DNA from: Truepera sp.
Lineage (GTDB): Bacteria > Deinococcota > Deinococci > Deinococcales > Trueperaceae
Length of the DNA stretch: 32,598 nucleotides
NCBI GenBank assembly: GCA_018333895.1
Contig: JAGXSJ010000114.1
Span: forward strand, 1-32,598
Reading direction: 5' to 3'
Shown: positions 7,401 through 14,046 of the stretch, piece by piece
Layout of the letters: each line of letters starts with the position of its first letter
Numbering within the stretch: position 1 is the first letter of the stretch
Translations under genes and position numbers: made by a program
Notes under the pieces: generated by a model
What the model was told of the DNA's origin: nothing
Databases searched by the model: none
The model's input: only the letters and a program-made list of their open reading frames with translations

Positions 7401-9071
7401 GGGCTGAGCTGGGCCATCTCCGCTTATCCAGACGGCACTCTGCCACGGTTCACGGTCATTCCGACAGATGATCTCACCCCGCCGGCAGCAGCAAGCCTGG
7501 CCGAGGCGCGGCCCCTCCATCGCCTCGACGCGACCAGCTTTGTCGTTTTAGAGTGGGAGCTGCCGGACAGAGCTGGGATAGACCACCTCCAGATCCTTCG
7601 CCAGAGCAAAGATCAGCCGTTAGAGGAGCTGACGCGGCTCCCAGTCGACGCGACCTCGTTCATTGATCAGGCTGTTGCCCACGGACAGGAGTACTCCTAT
7701 CAAGTGATTGCTGTTGACGGCTCGTTCAACCGCGCACCATCGAACCTGGTTACGGTCACGCCCGAAGCGCTTCCGCTCAGGCGGCTCAGCCCGCTCTTCT
7801 CTCCGCTGGGCGAGGTGAGCCCGATAGTTGACGGCGCAATATCGCCTGGCGAGTGGGAGAAAGCAGCCAGGCTTACTGGAGAAGGGCTGATTGAACAAGC
7901 ATTTATCGGCTACGACACGCATAATATCTATCTGCGGGCCGACACCACCCTCCCGCCCGCTGAGCTGATCGGAGAAGCGTACCGCCTCGTCCTGTATATC
8001 GGCTTTCATACCGGGGCTGAGCTGGGCACCCCGATCAACGCCCTGGCGCGATTTGCGGAGGCGGAGCTTGGCTTCCCGCTGACCCAACTCGCGCAAGCGC
8101 GATTCGATCATATCCGGCCGGACGGTCGCGGCAACGTGTTCAGGTTTGTCGCCGACGGCATGGAAGGCTGGACTTTGGAAAACCAGATCCGGCTGCAACC
8201 GCAGAGGATCGTGCGGGTTGGTGAGACGATCGAGGTCCAGATCCCGTTCGCCGAGTTGGAGCTTGATCGGGCCGAGGAGCTGACTGTCTGGCTGCGGATC
8301 GCCATGGAAAAGGCGGGAGAGCTGCTGGGAAGCGCGCCTCCGCAACCGGTGATAGCACGTATGCCGGCCCTGGTCGGCGGTGAGGTGATCGCAACCTTCA
8401 CCGACCCAGCCGGCGATGACCACGGCCTGGGCACCCTGGTCTATCCGACCGCTGGTGTGTTCGACGAGGAGGGGCTCTTCGATCTGTTAAGCTACACCAT
8501 CTTCGATCAGGGTGAGAACTGGCTCTTAGCCTTCGAGTTCACCGCTCTGCCCAACCCCTGGGGTGGGCCGCTTGGGTTCAGCCACCCTATCATCAACCTC
8601 TACCTGGACACCAAGCCAGGCGGCTTGACCGAAGCGCATCCGGACGGAGCGGCGATGCAGCTCCGGCTGCACCCTGACCACCCGTGGGACTTCTTTGTCA
8701 AGGTGGCCGGCTGGCCCGACTACGGCCGGCACCTGTTCACCGCCGCTGGAGAGATGCACCTGATCGACGTCTCCGCCGATCCAGCCAGGCGGCTGGTGCT
8801 GGTGCGAATTCCGAAAACCGTGCTCCCGGAGATCCGCGGGGCACACTACGTGATGGTCGCCTCCCAGGACGGGTTCGGCCCGAACCATATCCGGCCGGTA
8901 GCCCGGACAGCCGGAGAGTGGGTCGGCGGCGGCAGCCCCGCCCCGGCCGTGGCCCCGCTCGTTTATGACTACCTGGCCCCAGAGGGGTACACGCAAGAGG
9001 AGATACTCTCCGGTTTCAACGTCGAAGCGCGGACGTTCGCCGTCCTGGCGCCGATCATTGTGGAGAGGTGA
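4467..9071 (+). CDS. Exported multidomain GH13 amylopullulanase/neopullulanase-type glucanase
   Basis: Large secreted alpha-glucan hydrolase, 1534 residues, for starch, pullulan or maltodextrin breakdown outside the cytoplasm. Signal peptide at about residues 30-53 (LLRLIGALFVVFAASLPGTAQ). Order: N-terminal beta domain of the kind found in neopullulanases (about 55-185); GH13 barrel with all four conserved regions, DASFNH (D328), GWRLDVSPEV (nucleophile D468), MIAENWHD (acid/base E500) and ESHDTER (D565); fibronectin-III-like domain (about 788-870); a beta module of amylopullulanase type (about 878-1000); second fibronectin-III-like domain (about 1004-1103); a CBM9/DOMON-like module from about 1116; and a C-terminal module resembling the glucodextranase C-terminal domain (about 1300-1534). 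ATG 4467 is chosen over an in-frame TTG at 4377 because GGGAG lies 9 bases upstream and the signal peptide then follows. First gene of the mal cluster. Exact linkage specificity is not readable. Confidence 0.9.
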   Translation: MAIPGHLGLSRSSQCATATTSLVELAERGWFTTLLRLIGALFVVFAASLPGTAQIRTELTLHNTYQELFRYPFGAAPTGEQVRLRLRVGSGDAQAVTVSYWDHARRVRTARGMEIVGHSPDGGYEYWEAFLYSEVPTILWYHFVIEGRDRATVYYGDPGQGGGAGRAVPRNPDDFQLTIYDREFRTPDWKKNAITYQIFLDRFYDGDPTNNHAADERGFRGGAPLEHREWGELPDNPREQGVNPAYAGDGVWNNDFFGGDLAGVIARLDYLAELGVGAIYFNPIFEAASNHKFDHGDYENIDRIFGDNALFKELARQARERGIHLILDASFNHVGDDSRYFDRYSRWPNDIGAYEYWSAVFNLMAAAGLSQAAAEERVRAEFSAQGLTDFTFTEWFTLENRRVGAGTGLYGGERFDYEGWWGLESLPVIRAPGGSELNLTTFADYIIRAEDSIARRWISYGSSGWRLDVSPEVAHDFWAEFRRHIRNISFPHGKPIMIAENWHDATLDLLGDTFDSTMNYRFRNAVLEFVLQGNADTFDRILTEIYEDYPREAFYAMMNLLESHDTERILKTFGDLEPDTFADRERAAGMSPEEIDTANALAQARLKMAAILKLSYPGSPTLYYGTEVGLTGQRDPDSRRTFPWELVTDDNALLNHYRKLAAIRNDNPVLRTGDLITLHAQGGTYAIGRRLLGESDALGLSEHTINYHTGEAVTIADHNALAVVVVSQTGEDELRLDLSGFVRDGAVFTDLLNNNEYMVTNGGITLEIPRLGGAILVARHGPQDLLPPAPPTGIIAGSYDRRVEISWEPVADAASYNIYRTTIIGGHYERIATSLLETSFTDLGVENMTRYFYTVTAVDKAGNESAKSVHAAAVPSIPVDRIILQPFALLGGEHTIGVGREIEQLVAAVYAAGVTDAPGQGAGITAQFGFGQDPDLTTWNWLPANYLGDQDGADLYSGGFVPEQLGDWFVALRFSTNGGLSWAISAYPDGTLPRFTVIPTDDLTPPAAASLAEARPLHRLDATSFVVLEWELPDRAGIDHLQILRQSKDQPLEELTRLPVDATSFIDQAVAHGQEYSYQVIAVDGSFNRAPSNLVTVTPEALPLRRLSPLFSPLGEVSPIVDGAISPGEWEKAARLTGEGLIEQAFIGYDTHNIYLRADTTLPPAELIGEAYRLVLYIGFHTGAELGTPINALARFAEAELGFPLTQLAQARFDHIRPDGRGNVFRFVADGMEGWTLENQIRLQPQRIVRVGETIEVQIPFAELELDRAEELTVWLRIAMEKAGELLGSAPPQPVIARMPALVGGEVIATFTDPAGDDHGLGTLVYPTAGVFDEEGLFDLLSYTIFDQGENWLLAFEFTALPNPWGGPLGFSHPIINLYLDTKPGGLTEAHPDGAAMQLRLHPDHPWDFFVKVAGWPDYGRHLFTAAGEMHLIDVSADPARRLVLVRIPKTVLPEIRGAHYVMVASQDGFGPNHIRPVARTAGEWVGGGSPAPAVAPLVYDYLAPEGYTQEEILSGFNVEARTFAVLAPIIVER

Positions 9072-9086
9072 AAGGAGGTGATAGCA

Positions 9087-9104
9087 GCGGCGCATATGCG
9101 CCGC
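9087..9104. repeat. 18-bp perfect palindrome between glucanase and malE
   Basis: GCGGCGCATATGCGCCGC, fully self-complementary, 16 bases after the glucanase stop. Not followed by a T run, so not a standard terminator. It could be an mRNA-processing or stabilising hairpin that sets malE levels apart from the glucanase, or an operator. It hides the ATG of the short ORF at 9096. Confidence 0.7.
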
Positions 9105-9158
9105 CAGTTGAAAGGAAAACGGGTTCAAAACAGCACGTCCTCGATGGTTTTAATATAG
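9096..9158 (+). CDS. Possible 20-codon leader ORF before malE
   Basis: ATG at 9096, 20 basic-rich codons (starts MRRQLKGKR), TAG at 9156-9158 overlapping the malE Shine-Dalgarno AGGAGG (9157-9162). A 12-base sequence AAAGGAGGTGAT (9071-9082), fully complementary to the usual 16S rRNA 3' end, lies upstream, though 13 bases or more from this ATG, which is long. Its start codon is inside the palindrome. May be a leader peptide or chance. Confidence 0.25.
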   Translation: MRRQLKGKRVQNSTSSMVLI

Positions 9159-9172
9159 GAGGAAACCGCAAC

Positions 9173-10378
9173 ATGAAAAGAGCTATGGCTTTATTGCTAG
9201 GGTTTACGATGCTTTGGGGTCTTATCGGCGCGGCCTGGGCCAGCAGGCCCGGCGTGCTCACCATCTGGGCCGATTCTACTCGGGCGCCGATACTGGCCGA
9301 GTTGAGTCCGGCCTTCACAGCGGAGTTCGGCATCCCGGTCGAGGTTCAAGAGGTGCCCTTTGGTGACATCCGGGCTCGACTCGGCGTGGCCGGGCCGGCC
9401 GGCGAGGGCCCGGACATCATCATCGGCCCACACGATTGGATCGGTGAGTTCATCGCCGATGGCCTGCTGGAGCCGCTCCGCTTCCTCGAGGGAATGCGGG
9501 ATCAGTTCGTCCCAGTCAGCATTGAGGCGTTTTCAAGTGGCGGGGAGATCTGGGGCCTCCCATACCTTACCGAAGCCATCGGCATCCTCTACAACAGGGA
9601 CCTGGTACCAGCGGTGCCGGAGACCTACGACGAGTTCATCGCCCTCGCCCGTGAGCTCACCGACCCGGAGAGGGGACAATTCGGCTTCTTAACCAACATC
9701 CCCCAACCCGATCCGTTTCATAGCTTCCCCTTCTTCACGGCGTCCGGTGGTTACATCTTTGGACTGGACGAAGAGGGGGTGCTCGATCCCTGCGACATCG
9801 GCCTGGCCACTGAAGGCGCGATCCGCGGCGGCCACCTCATCCTGGAACTGATTACCGCCGGACTGGTGCCGGTGGGGACCGACTATGCAGCGATGACCGG
9901 CCTATTCAACGACGGTAAGGCGGGGATGATCCTCACTGGCCCGTGGGCGGTGGCGGATGCCAGAGCAGCCGGTATTAACTACGGCATCGCCAAACTCCCC
10001 GCCATCGAGGGGCAGCCCATGCGGCCGTTCGTCGGCGTGCATGGGTTTATGGTGAGCTCGTTCAGCGCCAACAAACTCTTGGCGATGGTCTTCTTGCAGG
10101 AGTTCATCGTTACGAAAGAGGCGAAACTGGCGCTTTATGAAGCAGATCCACGCAACCCGGCCTTCCTACCTGCTCTAGAGGTGGTCGCGGCCGATCCAGA
10201 CGTGGCAGCCTGGGCTGCTAACGAAGCTGTTGGCATCCCCATGCCGAGCATCCCCGAGATGGCGGCGGTGTGGTCAGCCTGGGCTGATGCCCTGACCCTG
10301 ATTGTGACTCAGCAGCTGTCCCCAGAAGATGCCCTGCGGGATGCTGTGGCGCGCATCCGCGGGCTCATTGGATGTTAA
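9173..10378 (+). CDS. malE: Maltose/maltodextrin-type ABC transporter substrate-binding protein
   Basis: Extracytoplasmic receptor delivering maltooligosaccharides to the MalFG permease. 401 residues with a signal peptide (MKRAMALLLGFTMLWGLIGAAWA, likely cut before SRP). Family marks of MalE: LTIWADSTRAPILAELSPAF, GPDIIIGPHDWIGEFIADGLL, IWGLPYLTEAIGILYNRDLV, GKAGMILTGPWAV and the C-terminal IPEMAAVWSAWADAL. ATG 9173 is chosen over an in-frame GTG at 9068 because AGGAGG lies 10 bases before it and the signal peptide starts exactly there. It follows the glucanase by 101 bp, with a palindrome between, and precedes malF with another hairpin between, an arrangement that would favour high receptor expression. 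The cluster supports a maltodextrin role; the exact ligand is inferred. Confidence 0.9.
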   Translation: MKRAMALLLGFTMLWGLIGAAWASRPGVLTIWADSTRAPILAELSPAFTAEFGIPVEVQEVPFGDIRARLGVAGPAGEGPDIIIGPHDWIGEFIADGLLEPLRFLEGMRDQFVPVSIEAFSSGGEIWGLPYLTEAIGILYNRDLVPAVPETYDEFIALARELTDPERGQFGFLTNIPQPDPFHSFPFFTASGGYIFGLDEEGVLDPCDIGLATEGAIRGGHLILELITAGLVPVGTDYAAMTGLFNDGKAGMILTGPWAVADARAAGINYGIAKLPAIEGQPMRPFVGVHGFMVSSFSANKLLAMVFLQEFIVTKEAKLALYEADPRNPAFLPALEVVAADPDVAAWAANEAVGIPMPSIPEMAAVWSAWADALTLIVTQQLSPEDALRDAVARIRGLIGC

Positions 10379-10382
10379 TAGT

Positions 10383-10423
10383 AAGGAGCAAAGGGGGGGC
10401 CGACTTGCGTCGGCCCCCTAATG
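10383..10423 (+). promoter_or_regulatory. Hairpin-spanned ribosome binding site of malF
   Basis: AAGGAG (10383-10388) is 32 bases before the only suitable malF ATG (10421), but a perfect 10-bp stem GGGGGCCGAC/GTCGGCCCCC with TTGC loop fills 10395-10418. If the stem folds, the effective spacing falls to 8 bases (6 before and 2 after the stem). The hairpin has no T run, so it is not a usual terminator. It also matches the position of the stabilising REP element in the E. coli malE-malF gap. Confidence 0.6.
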
Positions 10424-11959
10424 ACTATGACCGCCATCTTGTTTAAAATTCTCCTCCTAGGGGTTACCAACGCGCTGGGGATTTGGGCCGCAGTAGGACT
10501 CTTCTTGGCCGGCAGTTGGCTGCCCCTGAGCGGCCTGGTGTTGGGCCTGGTGGCGCTCAACTTTGCCGTACTCAGCAAGCGCGCTTACCCGTTACGCTAC
10601 CTCTTGCCGGGACTGATCCCGTTCTTCCTGATGGTTGTCTACCCGATCGCTTCCAATATGGCTGTTGCTTTCACCAATTTCGGAACAGGGCATCGGCTTA
10701 CCAAAGAGCAGGTGATTGCCCATTTCGAGAGTCGCTTTTACCTTCCGGAGGGGGGTGAGCGGTTCACCTATCAGGCGTTCAGGGGACCCGCAGGGAGCTT
10801 GATCTTACTCCTTACTTCCACGGTCACCGGGACGAACTATCTGTCCGAGAGGGGTATTTTACAAGCGGTAGAGCTAACCGATCCACGTTTCGTCTATGAC
10901 GGAGCAGAGATCGTTGAGATTAACGGCCACCACCGGCTGAGTCGAAGAGAACTTGTCCAGATCATGGGAGAGCTTCAGGAACTGAGCCTGCAATGGGGTG
11001 ACGAGGCGGTCCGATTAGTATCGCTGGCGGAGTTCGGTGTCGCCAGACGGCAGTACCGCTACGACCCCGCGGAGGGCGTGTTGACCGATCTGCGCACCGG
11101 CATTGCCTATACGCCCGTAGAAGGGATCTTCACCTCGGTCCATGGAGAGAGGCTCCAGCCGGGTTTCGCGGTCTTCATCGGAGCGCGAAACTTCACCGAG
11201 ATCATTACCAACCCTCATATCTCCGGACCCTTCTTCCGCATCTTCACCTGGACCTTCCTCTGGGCGTTCCTGAGCGTAGCCACCACCTTCACCCTAGGGC
11301 TCGCTCTAGCCCTGCTCCTGAACGACCCATACTTAGAGCTGCGCAACTTCTATCGCACCTTGCTGATCGTTCCCTACGCCATTCCGGGGTTTATCTCGAT
11401 CCTGGTTTGGGGTGGGATGCTGAACGTCGATTTTGGCATCGTCAACCGTATTCTGCACGACCTGTTTGCCACTAAAATCCCCTGGTTTCACGACCCCCTC
11501 TGGGCCAGGGTGGCTGTGTTGCTGGTCAACCTCTGGCTCGGGTATGCCTACATGATGATCGTCTGTTTGGGCGCGCTACAGAGCATCCCCCAGGAGCTCT
11601 ACGAGGCAGCCCGCGTCGATGGGGCCAATCGGATACAACTATTAGGGAAGGTCACCCTCCCCCTTCTGCTCATCTCGATCGCCCCCCTGTTGGTTGGCTC
11701 TTTTGCCTTTAACTTCAATAATTTTAACGTCATCTTTCTGCTTACCGGAGGGGGTCCTCCGATCCCCGGGGCAATCACGCCGGCTGGGGCAACCGACATC
11801 CTGATTAGCTATACCTACAATTTAGCCTTTGGGGCGGCCGGGGCTCGCTACGGCTTCGCTGCGGCGGTCTCCCTGATAATCTTCATGATCATCGGTACGA
11901 TCAGCGCGATCAACTTCCGACTCACCCGCAACTTGGAGCGGGTGGGAGAGAGTCTCTAA
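10421..11959 (+). CDS. malF: Maltose-type ABC transporter permease, MalF family
   Basis: Integral membrane subunit of the maltodextrin importer. 512 residues, a MalF-length protein: three N-terminal membrane helices (about residues 5-90), a long extracytoplasmic domain (about 90-270), then five or so helices. The cytoplasmic EAA loop is EAARVDGANRIQLLGKVTLPLL, near residue 395, the docking site for a MalK ATPase. The start is ATG 10421, with a second ATG two codons later at 10427; neither has a directly adjacent Shine-Dalgarno (see the hairpin-spanned site). malG follows after 10 bp. No malK gene is present in the window, so an ATPase shared from elsewhere is inferred. Confidence 0.9.
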   Translation: MTMTAILFKILLLGVTNALGIWAAVGLFLAGSWLPLSGLVLGLVALNFAVLSKRAYPLRYLLPGLIPFFLMVVYPIASNMAVAFTNFGTGHRLTKEQVIAHFESRFYLPEGGERFTYQAFRGPAGSLILLLTSTVTGTNYLSERGILQAVELTDPRFVYDGAEIVEINGHHRLSRRELVQIMGELQELSLQWGDEAVRLVSLAEFGVARRQYRYDPAEGVLTDLRTGIAYTPVEGIFTSVHGERLQPGFAVFIGARNFTEIITNPHISGPFFRIFTWTFLWAFLSVATTFTLGLALALLLNDPYLELRNFYRTLLIVPYAIPGFISILVWGGMLNVDFGIVNRILHDLFATKIPWFHDPLWARVAVLLVNLWLGYAYMMIVCLGALQSIPQELYEAARVDGANRIQLLGKVTLPLLLISIAPLLVGSFAFNFNNFNVIFLLTGGGPPIPGAITPAGATDILISYTYNLAFGAAGARYGFAAAVSLIIFMIIGTISAINFRLTRNLERVGESL

Positions 11960-11969
11960 AGGAGAAGGG

Positions 11970-12827
11970 ATGTATAGTCGTCATACCCTGCCGGGGAAGC
12001 TACTGCGCCATCTGCTGATCTGCGGGATGATCACCTTTGCCCTCTTCCCTGTCTTGTGGATTTTCTCTGCCTCGCTCAACCCCGGCAATACCCTGTTTGG
12101 ACAGGCCTTTATTCCTGAAAACCCCACTCTAAGGCATTACCAAGAGCTGTTCAACAGCCCTCGGCACCCCTTTGGGCTATGGCTTTGGAACAGCATCAAG
12201 GTCTCGGGGATAGCCTCGCTCTTGACCGTATCCTTGGCCGCTTTAGGGGCCTATGCCCTCTCACGATTCCGCTTTCGCGGGCGCCGGACGGGGCTGTTAG
12301 CCTTGCTCATCATTCAGATGTTCCCCCAGATGCTGGCCATGGTAGCTATCTACCTCTTGCTGCTGGAGATCGGGCGCCATATCCCTGGCTTAGGACTTAA
12401 CACCCACGCCGGACTGATCATGGTCTATCTCGGTGGAGCGATGGGGTTTAATACCTGGCTGATGAAGGGCTATTTTGACACCATCCCCCGCGAATTAGAG
12501 GAGTCGGCGATGATCGATGGCGCCACTCATTTCCAGGCCTTTCTGCAAATCATCCTCCCTCTCGCTAGGCCGATATTGGCGGTCATCTTCATCCTCAGCT
12601 TCATCGGGACCTACTCCGATTTTCTGCTGCCGAGCATTCTGTTGACGGGGACGGAGAATTTTACCTTCGCTGTGGGCTTGAGGCTGTTCATCCTGGGGGA
12701 ATACGCCACAAGGTGGGGGATCTTCGCGGCGGCCTGTATGCTCGGCGCCCTTCCGATCCTGGTGGTATTCCTTTCGTTGCAGCGGTTCCTCATCTCCGGT
12801 CTCACCCGGGGCGCGGTGAAGGGGTAA
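11970..12827 (+). CDS. malG: Maltose-type ABC transporter permease, MalG family
   Basis: Second membrane subunit of the maltodextrin importer. 285 residues with six predicted helices: helix 1 (MITFALFPVLWIFSASLNP), the ASLNPGNTLFG segment typical of MalG, then the EAA loop EESAMIDGATHFQAFLQIILPLARP near residue 180, which couples to the ATPase. Start ATG 11970 is preceded by AAAGGAGAAGGG. Last gene of the plus-strand cluster; it ends 14 bp before the 3' end of convergent pth, and I see no hairpin terminator in that gap. Confidence 0.9.
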   Translation: MYSRHTLPGKLLRHLLICGMITFALFPVLWIFSASLNPGNTLFGQAFIPENPTLRHYQELFNSPRHPFGLWLWNSIKVSGIASLLTVSLAALGAYALSRFRFRGRRTGLLALLIIQMFPQMLAMVAIYLLLLEIGRHIPGLGLNTHAGLIMVYLGGAMGFNTWLMKGYFDTIPRELEESAMIDGATHFQAFLQIILPLARPILAVIFILSFIGTYSDFLLPSILLTGTENFTFAVGLRLFILGEYATRWGIFAAACMLGALPILVVFLSLQRFLISGLTRGAVKG

Positions 12828-12841
12828 GGACAAGCTCGCCT

Positions 12842-13432
12842 TCACGATGCGGGGTCGCCCTCTCCCCCTTGCCCCTCGATGATAAGCCCGTTAAAGCGGT
12901 TGGCGGCCGCCGTGAAGCCCTCTTGCACGAACACCTCAAGCGCCTCGGCGGCGCACTCAAGGACGCGCGCTAGCAGTGCCGCTTCGCCGTCGCGGAAGCG
13001 GCTTAACACCCAGCTCTCGGCGGTGATGCCCTCGGGCGGACGCGAGATACCGACCTTAAGGCGATAGAAGTCGGGGCCGAGCCGCGCAGCGATGTCAGAG
13101 ACCCCCTTTTGGCCGCCGGCGCCACCGCCCTGCCTAAATCGCAAGCGTCCTAGCGGCAGGTCCAGGTCGTCATGGACCACCAGCAACTGAGTGGGGGTGA
13201 GGCCTTTGGCATAAGCCTGCACCACCTGGCCAGAGCGGTTCATGTAGGCCTGGGGCTTAAGGAGGGTCACCTGGCCCCAGGGCGCCTCATCGGCCAGCCG
13301 ACCGCAGCGAAACGCCAGCCCCTGTCGGCGGGCCAGCACGTCCAAGACCAGAAACCCGGCGTTGTGCCGGGTCTGTGCATAGGCCGGGCCGGGGTTGCCC
13401 AGCCCGACCACTAGAGAGACCGGGCGTTCCAG
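12842..13432 (-). CDS. pth: Peptidyl-tRNA hydrolase, probable CTG start
   Basis: Recycles peptidyl-tRNA released by stalled ribosomes. Family marks: VVGLGNPGPAYAQTRHNAGF at the N-terminus with catalytic His in TRHNAG, LLKPQAYMNRSGQVV, LLVVHDDLDLPLGRLRFRQGGGAGGQKGVSDIAARLG. About 196 residues. The first ATG/GTG/TTG in frame is GTG 13411, but this leaves only one residue before VGLGNPG and no ribosome site. CTG at 13432 gives the usual beta-strand before the motif (ERPVSLVVGLGNPG), and GAGGAG, the end of rplY, lies five bases upstream. I therefore place the start at CTG 13432, two bases after the rplY stop, with GTG 13411 as the alternative. Last gene of the cinA-recA-rny-prs-rplY-pth run. Confidence 0.85.
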   Translation of the reverse strand: MERPVSLVVGLGNPGPAYAQTRHNAGFLVLDVLARRQGLAFRCGRLADEAPWGQVTLLKPQAYMNRSGQVVQAYAKGLTPTQLLVVHDDLDLPLGRLRFRQGGGAGGQKGVSDIAARLGPDFYRLKVGISRPPEGITAESWVLSRFRDGEAALLARVLECAAEALEVFVQEGFTAAANRFNGLIIEGQGGEGDPAS

Positions 13433-13434
13433 GC

Positions 13435-14046
13435 CTACTCCTCTTCTTCCTTGCCCTTGGCAATGACTTCTGGCTCAATAGCGCCAGCCTCGGCGACCGC
13501 TTCTTCCGCTACACGCGGCGGTACCACCGCTACCAGGGTCAGCTCGAGGTCATCTAGGATCTCGGCCTCAGCCGGGAGATAGCTCTTGAGATCGGAGACG
13601 TGCAAGGAGTCGCCGATCTTGAGCGCGCTGACATCGACCATCAGGTGCTGCGGGATAAGGCGGGGCAGGATGCTGATATGCACCTCGCGGCGCTGCACGT
13701 CGAGCTGGCCACCCTCACGCGACCCAGCCGCTGTGCCCACGAACTCAAGCGGGATGTGGACATCGACCAGTTGACCGGCGGTGACTGCGTAAAAGTCAGC
13801 GTGAACAGGGAGGCGCTTGCGCTTATCCATCTGCACCTGCTTGACCAGCACTTCGTGGTTCTCGCCATCGATCTCTAAATCGATAATGCTCGAGGTCCCT
13901 TGCGCGCGGAACACCCGGTCAAAGGTCTTTAGGTCGACCGCGATAGGGATATTAAGCTCTCGGTTGTATACCACCGCAGGCATCTGCCCGGCCAGGCGCA
14001 GCGCGCCGGCCTTGCCTGGGGTACGTCTGCTTGCTTGTAACTTCAT
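13435..14046 (-). CDS. rplY: 50S ribosomal protein bL25, long CTC/TL5 form
   Basis: Binds 5S rRNA. 203 residues, the two-domain CTC form: N-terminal L25 domain (about 1-90, with GQMPAVVYNRE and VLVKQVQMDKRKRLPVHADFYAV) and the C-terminal TL5 domain (about 95-185, VDVHIPLEFVGTAAGSREGGQLD), ending in a low-complexity acidic tail (KGKEEEE). ATG is preceded by AGGAGGAAAG and overlaps the prs stop by four bases (ATGA). rplY-pth adjacency is common in bacteria. The long form is standard in Thermus and Deinococcus. Confidence 0.95.
   Translation of the reverse strand: MKLQASRRTPGKAGALRLAGQMPAVVYNRELNIPIAVDLKTFDRVFRAQGTSSIIDLEIDGENHEVLVKQVQMDKRKRLPVHADFYAVTAGQLVDVHIPLEFVGTAAGSREGGQLDVQRREVHISILPRLIPQHLMVDVSALKIGDSLHVSDLKSYLPAEAEILDDLELTLVAVVPPRVAEEAVAEAGAIEPEVIAKGKEEEE

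Noticed and set aside
10395-10418. Rho-independent terminator after malE
   Set aside because: The stem is strong but no T run follows and malF starts two bases after it.
12828-12841. Terminator between malG and pth
   Set aside because: Only 14 bp, no stem or T run visible.
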